Assembly (NCBI GenBank): GCA_031285645.1
Contig: JAITVU010000225.1
Coordinates: 1-10,253 of the forward strand
Direction of reading: 5' to 3'
DNA from: Oscillospiraceae bacterium
GTDB taxonomy: Bacteria; Bacillota; Clostridia; Oscillospirales; Ruminococcaceae
Length of the DNA stretch: 10,253 nt
Made by a program: the position numbers and the translations under genes
Part shown: positions 7,268 through 10,253 of the stretch, piece by piece
How positions within the stretch are numbered: the stretch's first letter is position 1
Layout of the letters: every line of letters begins with the position of its first letter
The notes under the pieces: model-generated
The model's database searches: none
Told to the model about the DNA's origin: nothing
The model's input: the letters and a program-made list of their open reading frames with translations, nothing else

Positions 7268-7330
7268 AAACAGTTATATTGCCTGCCTGATTGAGACTCG
7301 CCAAGAAATGTCGAAGGGGGCGTTTGGATT

Positions 7331-8845
7331 TTGAAAAATCCTTTTGCCAATAAAAAAAACACGGCCGACGGCGCTTCGGATGCCGGCGCCGGTAAAGAAT
7401 CCGTATTCAAAAAAATACGCAACCTGTTTCGCTATAAAGTCAGTCTGAATGTGGTCCGGTATGACCCGGACGAGGCAAACGGCGTACCGGATCTGTCCCC
7501 ACCAGAGACACAGGGCCAACGCAGCGAAACCGCCGAATCCCCCGCGCAAGCTGATTCCGGCGCCGCGGAAACGCCCGCACCCGCTGAAAACAAAACCAAA
7601 AAGGCAAAAAAAGCCGCCAAACCGAAGGTGAAAAAGAAAAAGCCGGCCAAAAAACCGGCCAAACAAAAGAAAAACAACGCCAAAAATGGAGACGAAAAGA
7701 AGAAAACAGGTCTCTTCATCGGCATCGGTATCGGCGGTGTCGCTGTTGTTGGCGGCGCGATTGCCGCTTTTATGATCTTGGGCTCTTCTCCCACACCGGC
7801 CGAACTGTTGGAAAAAGCGGATAAACATTTGGCCGATCAAAAATATGAGCAGGCCGAGACCATCTATATTGAGTTGGTTGACAGCACGGAGGAAATTGAA
7901 CAGGAAATCATTGTCAGCGCGTATTTGAACCTCTCCCAAACATATTTGGAGCAGGATGTCCAGGATTCCGCCATTGTCACGCTCCAAAGGGGTTACGACA
8001 GAACCGGCGACGCAAGGATTAAGGAAAAACTCGATGAACTTCTGCCGCCTGAAGAGTCGCAGGAGGATCCCGCAAAACCGGCTGAGCCGCCCAACGAGCC
8101 CGTTGTCTGGACCGACCCGGCCCTTGAAAAAATGGTGCGCACCGCTCTGGGCGTCACACCGTCGCAGCAAATTATGACAAGGGATCTCGAGAGCATCACG
8201 AGCCTTAAAATTGTCGGCCCTACTCACGCCGTCATTGACAAGCCGCTCAACGCTTATAACAAACTTAACGGGTACTCTATTGACGGCGTCGATTATACAG
8301 AGCGCGGCGGCATTACATCCCTGGCTGATATCAAGCATTTTAAAAATTTGCGCAAGCTTGTCGTGTGTTATAATGAAGTCAGCGACATCAGCGGGATTGA
8401 GGGCCTACAGTCCCTGGATACACTGGGCCTTTATTTTAACAGGATAAAAAGCATCGACGACGTCGCAAGCCTGCCCAATCTTAAAAACATCTATTTGTAC
8501 AACAATGAAATCACCGATTTGTCCCCTGTGTCCAGTCTCAGCGGCCTCACGGAACTTTGGGTTCAGTACAACGATATTGCCGATCTGAGTCCCGTTAAAG
8601 ATCTTGTCAGCCTGCGCGAGTTATTTGTCAGCAACAATAATATAACGGATATTTCGCCCATTGCCCAATTAACCGGCCTGACCTTCTTTTATGCCGACAA
8701 CAACGGCATTGACAATATTGAAGCCGTGGCCGGCCTGCAGGCCTTGACCGATGTGTCGTTTGTCGGTAATCCGATCGCGGATATGACTCCCGCCGCGGGC
8801 ATCCGCAATGTCAACAAAACCTTTTCGGAATCGGCCACAAAATGA
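7331..8845 (+). CDS. Single-pass membrane protein with lysine-rich cytoplasmic tail, TPR-like region and seven leucine-rich repeats
   Basis: I do not recognise a named family for the whole 504-residue protein, but its parts are clear. Residues 1-87 are polar and low in complexity after about 46. Residues 88-125 are almost all Lys, Ala, Pro and Asn with KPAKKPAK repeats like a histone H1 tail. Residues 127-150 are one hydrophobic span rich in Gly, Ile, Val and Ala. Residues 156-236 are helical with TPR character (ADKHLADQKYEQAETIY). A Pro/Glu-rich linker spans 238-257. An internalin-type cap, WTDPALEKMVRTALG, begins at 260. Seven 22-residue LRRs run without gaps from 330 to 483 with an L..L.L..N.I.DISP pattern. 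By the positive-inside rule the tail is cytoplasmic and the repeats outside, suggesting a surface binding or sensing role; that is inference. The start is TTG, ten bases after GGGGG at 7316-7320. No LPXTG anchor is visible. Confidence 0.85.
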   Translation: MKNPFANKKNTADGASDAGAGKESVFKKIRNLFRYKVSLNVVRYDPDEANGVPDLSPPETQGQRSETAESPAQADSGAAETPAPAENKTKKAKKAAKPKVKKKKPAKKPAKQKKNNAKNGDEKKKTGLFIGIGIGGVAVVGGAIAAFMILGSSPTPAELLEKADKHLADQKYEQAETIYIELVDSTEEIEQEIIVSAYLNLSQTYLEQDVQDSAIVTLQRGYDRTGDARIKEKLDELLPPEESQEDPAKPAEPPNEPVVWTDPALEKMVRTALGVTPSQQIMTRDLESITSLKIVGPTHAVIDKPLNAYNKLNGYSIDGVDYTERGGITSLADIKHFKNLRKLVVCYNEVSDISGIEGLQSLDTLGLYFNRIKSIDDVASLPNLKNIYLYNNEITDLSPVSSLSGLTELWVQYNDIADLSPVKDLVSLRELFVSNNNITDISPIAQLTGLTFFYADNNGIDNIEAVAGLQALTDVSFVGNPIADMTPAAGIRNVNKTFSESATK

Positions 8846-8894
8846 AATTTCCCGCGCGAAGGGGCGGGCATTATATCCTTCGTTTCATTAGAAA

Positions 8895-8929
8895 AATCAC
8901 CCCATGTTTCAGGAAAACATGGGGTGATT
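8895..8929. terminator. Strong hairpin terminator after the LRR protein gene
   Basis: A perfect 15-bp inverted repeat (AATCACCCCATGTTT at 8895-8909 with its complement at 8915-8929) with a 5-base loop. On the plus strand the following bases are CATTCG, a poor T tract. On the minus strand the hairpin runs directly into TTTTTC, a better intrinsic terminator. It probably ends transcription of the LRR gene and insulates the next gene. A smaller CCCGC/GCGGG hairpin lies at 8851-8868. Confidence 0.75.
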
Positions 8930-8948
8930 CATTCGAAAGGTACATCAG

Positions 8949-8960
8949 TTGATTAATCAA
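8949..8960. promoter_or_regulatory. Perfect palindrome upstream of the oxidoreductase gene (candidate operator)
   Basis: TTGATTAATCAA is a perfect 12-bp palindrome 50 bases before the oxidoreductase ATG, inside an AT-rich stretch that also has TGATCA at 8978-8983. Its place between the terminator and the SD would suit a repressor or activator site. I cannot assign a regulator, and AT-rich palindromes also arise by chance. I could not fix a confident promoter around it. Confidence 0.3.
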
Positions 8961-9010
8961 TCATCATACAATAATCTGATCAATAGTTAATAAAGGAGGA
9001 TAAAACTGCT

Positions 9011-9961
9011 ATGGATGTACGATTTGGCATTATTGGGTTAGGTGGCATCGCATCTAAATTCGCGACGGATTTGGCGGATACGCCGGGAGGAGAGCTTTAT
9101 GGCGTCGCTTCCAAAAGCAGCGAACGCGCGAATGAATTTGCCGCAAAGTTCGGCGCCAAAAATATTTATGAGAACTACGAGACGCTCGTTCGCGACCCAA
9201 ACATTGATATTGTCTACATTGCTGTTACACATAACTGGCACTACGATGTGATTAAGCTGTGCCTTGAAAACGGGCGGCCTGTTTTATGCGAAAAGCCCAT
9301 GGTTCTGCATGAAAAGCAGGCCGCTGAGTTAGCCGTGCTGGCCAAAGAAAAAAACCTCCTTTTGATGGAGGCAATGTGGACGCGCTGTAATCCGGCGGTG
9401 CGCAAAGCCCGTGAATGGATCGAGACAGGGCGCATCGGGAAACTGCGCTTCATCAACGCTTCCTTTTGCTTTTCGAGCCCCTATAATCCTGAACACAGGC
9501 TTTATAATCCCGCGCTGGCGGGCGGCGCCCTGTACGACGTCGGTGTCTATGTCATTGAATTCGCGTCAGGCATGACGGGCGAGAATCCGGACGCTGTTTC
9601 CGGCCTGCTCAGCCGCGCGCCGAACGGTGTGGACGACTTTGCCAGCATCAGCCTTTCTTATCCCGGCGGCGCGCTCGCGGGCCTTTCATGCGGCCTCACT
9701 GCGCAAACACGGCAGGATGCCTGGATATATGGCGATGATGGGCATGTATTTATTGAAAACTTCTATGCGGCCGACTCCTGCCAACTATATGACAACAGGC
9801 AAAATCTTGTCGACCGTTTCTCCACTGAACATGGCGGCCGTTTTATTTATGAAATCGCTCATGTCATTGATCTCATCAGAACAGGCCAAAAAGAGAGCGC
9901 CCTCATTCCGCTGCGGGATACCATCGCGACAGCAAAAGTTTTCGACACATTGCTGGGCTGA
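9011..9961 (+). CDS. Gfo/Idh/MocA family NAD(P)-dependent oxidoreductase
   Basis: Members oxidise or reduce sugars, inositols or related diols using NAD(P). The 316-residue product has an N-terminal Rossmann fold with the dinucleotide loop GLGGIA at 9-14, a conserved THNWHY at 73-78, and the hallmark CEKPMVLH with Glu94-Lys95-Pro96, where the lysine is catalytic. The C-terminal substrate domain includes the GGALYDVGVY segment at 171-180 with Asp176 and Tyr180. The piece LLLMEAMWTRCNP (117-128) resembles the subgroup related to dimeric dihydrodiol dehydrogenase and 1,5-anhydro-D-fructose reductase, but the substrate cannot be read from the sequence. The start ATG follows a strong AGGAGG at 8994-8999, 11 bases away. 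It is a one-gene unit by appearance, preceded by a terminator and a palindrome, and its stop is only nine bases from the convergent comF-like stop. Confidence 0.92.
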   Translation: MDVRFGIIGLGGIASKFATDLADTPGGELYGVASKSSERANEFAAKFGAKNIYENYETLVRDPNIDIVYIAVTHNWHYDVIKLCLENGRPVLCEKPMVLHEKQAAELAVLAKEKNLLLMEAMWTRCNPAVRKAREWIETGRIGKLRFINASFCFSSPYNPEHRLYNPALAGGALYDVGVYVIEFASGMTGENPDAVSGLLSRAPNGVDDFASISLSYPGGALAGLSCGLTAQTRQDAWIYGDDGHVFIENFYAADSCQLYDNRQNLVDRFSTEHGGRFIYEIAHVIDLIRTGQKESALIPLRDTIATAKVFDTLLG

Positions 9962-9966
9962 CAGGC

Positions 9967-9995
9967 CGCCTCAGTGCGACAGTGCCGTCGAGGCG
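9967..9995. terminator. Weak inverted repeat at the convergent oxidoreductase / comF-like ends
   Basis: CGCCTC at 9967-9972 pairs with GAGGCG at 9990-9995; an alternative fold pairs ACAGT at 9979-9983 with ACTGT at 9996-10000. The repeat covers the comF-like stop codon. Neither side has a T tract, so termination here is only a possibility based on position. Confidence 0.25.
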
Positions 9996-10253
9996 ACTGT
10001 GACAAGCCATACGCCGCCCGCTCCGGCTTTAAGCAACTGAGCCGCACAGGCGCTCGCCGTCGCGCCTGTTGTTATGACATCATCAACCAGCAATACGGCT
10101 TCATTATTGAGCTTCATGCCGTCTCGGGCGATATAAGAGCGCTGCGCGTTTTGCCGGCGCTCTTCCCTGTTCAGGTTGTGCTGGGGCAGGCTTTGATTTG
10201 TGCGCGTCAATAGATCCGTTCTTACCGGCACATCCAGCGCGCCACCCAAGGCA
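9971..10253 (-). CDS. comFC: ComF family phosphoribosyltransferase-like protein, C-terminal part
   Basis: ComFC-type proteins are phosphoribosyltransferase-fold proteins linked to natural competence and DNA uptake; many bacteria carry one without known competence. The last 93 residues are here and the frame continues past the window edge, so the start is not seen. The family order is visible: LLTRTNQSLPQHNLNREERRQNAQ-type segment (usually RTR.T..Q..L....R..N), then the PRPP-binding loop VLLVDDVITTGATASACA, then LKAGAGGVWLVTVAST. The two acidic residues of the VDD loop and the TTG turn are intact. It converges with the oxidoreductase gene. The symbol is by family resemblance; an unrelated comF-like phosphoribosyltransferase is possible. 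Confidence 0.88.
   Translation of the reverse strand, partial: ALGGALDVPVRTDLLTRTNQSLPQHNLNREERRQNAQRSYIARDGMKLNNEAVLLVDDVITTGATASACAAQLLKAGAGGVWLVTVASTALSH

Larger units (their letters stand above)
7012..7330. other. Intergenic region between sbcC and the LRR membrane protein gene
   Basis: About 320 bases without a supported gene. The left half (to about 7140) has a GC-rich patch with short inverted repeats near 7072-7107 and no T tract. The right half is AT-rich, with a promoter, a leader hairpin and an 11-codon mini-frame (TTG at 7234 to TAA at 7269) preceded by AAGGA only three bases away. No RNA family was recognised. Confidence 0.6.

Noticed and set aside
7274..8338. A 354-codon open frame on the minus strand opposite the LRR protein gene, with Phe/Leu-rich hydrophobic stretches
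   Set aside because: The hydrophobic runs are the antisense of the lysine-rich tail (AAA/AAG read as TTT/CTT). The plus frame has exact 22-residue repeats and a membrane span.
10247..10249. TTG as a possible start of the comF-like gene
   Set aside because: The reading frame is still open to the window edge and the residues before the LLTRT segment fit the middle of the family, so the gene starts outside the window.

Overview
The window looks like chromosomal DNA from a flagellated Gram-positive anaerobe of the Clostridia type. This is inferred from the fliD-fliS-fliT order, strong purine-rich Shine-Dalgarno (SD) sites, TTG starts, a ComF homologue and an SbcCD pair. Coding DNA is moderately GC-rich and the gaps are AT-richer. 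No rRNA, tRNA, CRISPR array, insertion sequence or phage gene was recognised. The genus cannot be told from the sequence.

Layout. (1) Positions 1-1401, plus strand: the end of a flagellar late-assembly operon, with the C-terminal part of fliD (filament cap), fliS (flagellin chaperone) and a small FliT-like gene that overlaps fliS by 4 bases. A 12-bp hairpin follows and could stop transcription from both sides. (2) Positions 1483-2556, minus strand: one DegT/DnrJ/EryC1/StrS-fold gene whose cofactor pocket is degenerate, including loss of the catalytic lysine. (3) Positions 2557-2917: an AT-rich divergent control region with a good sigma-A promoter for sbcD and a hairpin between a distant SD and the sbcD start. 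(4) Positions 2918-7011, plus strand: sbcD and sbcC, overlapping by 4 bases, encoding the Mre11/Rad50-type nuclease complex. (5) Positions 7012-7330: a gene-free gap with a promoter and structured leader. (6) Positions 7331-8845, plus strand: a large membrane protein with a cytoplasmic lysine-rich tail, one membrane span, a TPR-like helical region and seven leucine-rich repeats. (7) Positions 9011-9961, plus strand: a Gfo/Idh/MocA oxidoreductase behind its own strong SD. (8) Positions 9971-10253, minus strand: the C-terminal part of a ComF-type phosphoribosyltransferase, convergent with the oxidoreductase and cut by the window end.

Functional links. FliD, FliS and the FliT-like protein belong together in filament assembly, and SbcC and SbcD form one complex. 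The other genes look like independent transcription units. Most of the window is ordinary housekeeping DNA and I do not see a clear new multi-gene system. The two items most worth a second look are the lysine-less DegT-fold protein and the TPR/LRR membrane protein with a histone-H1-like tail.
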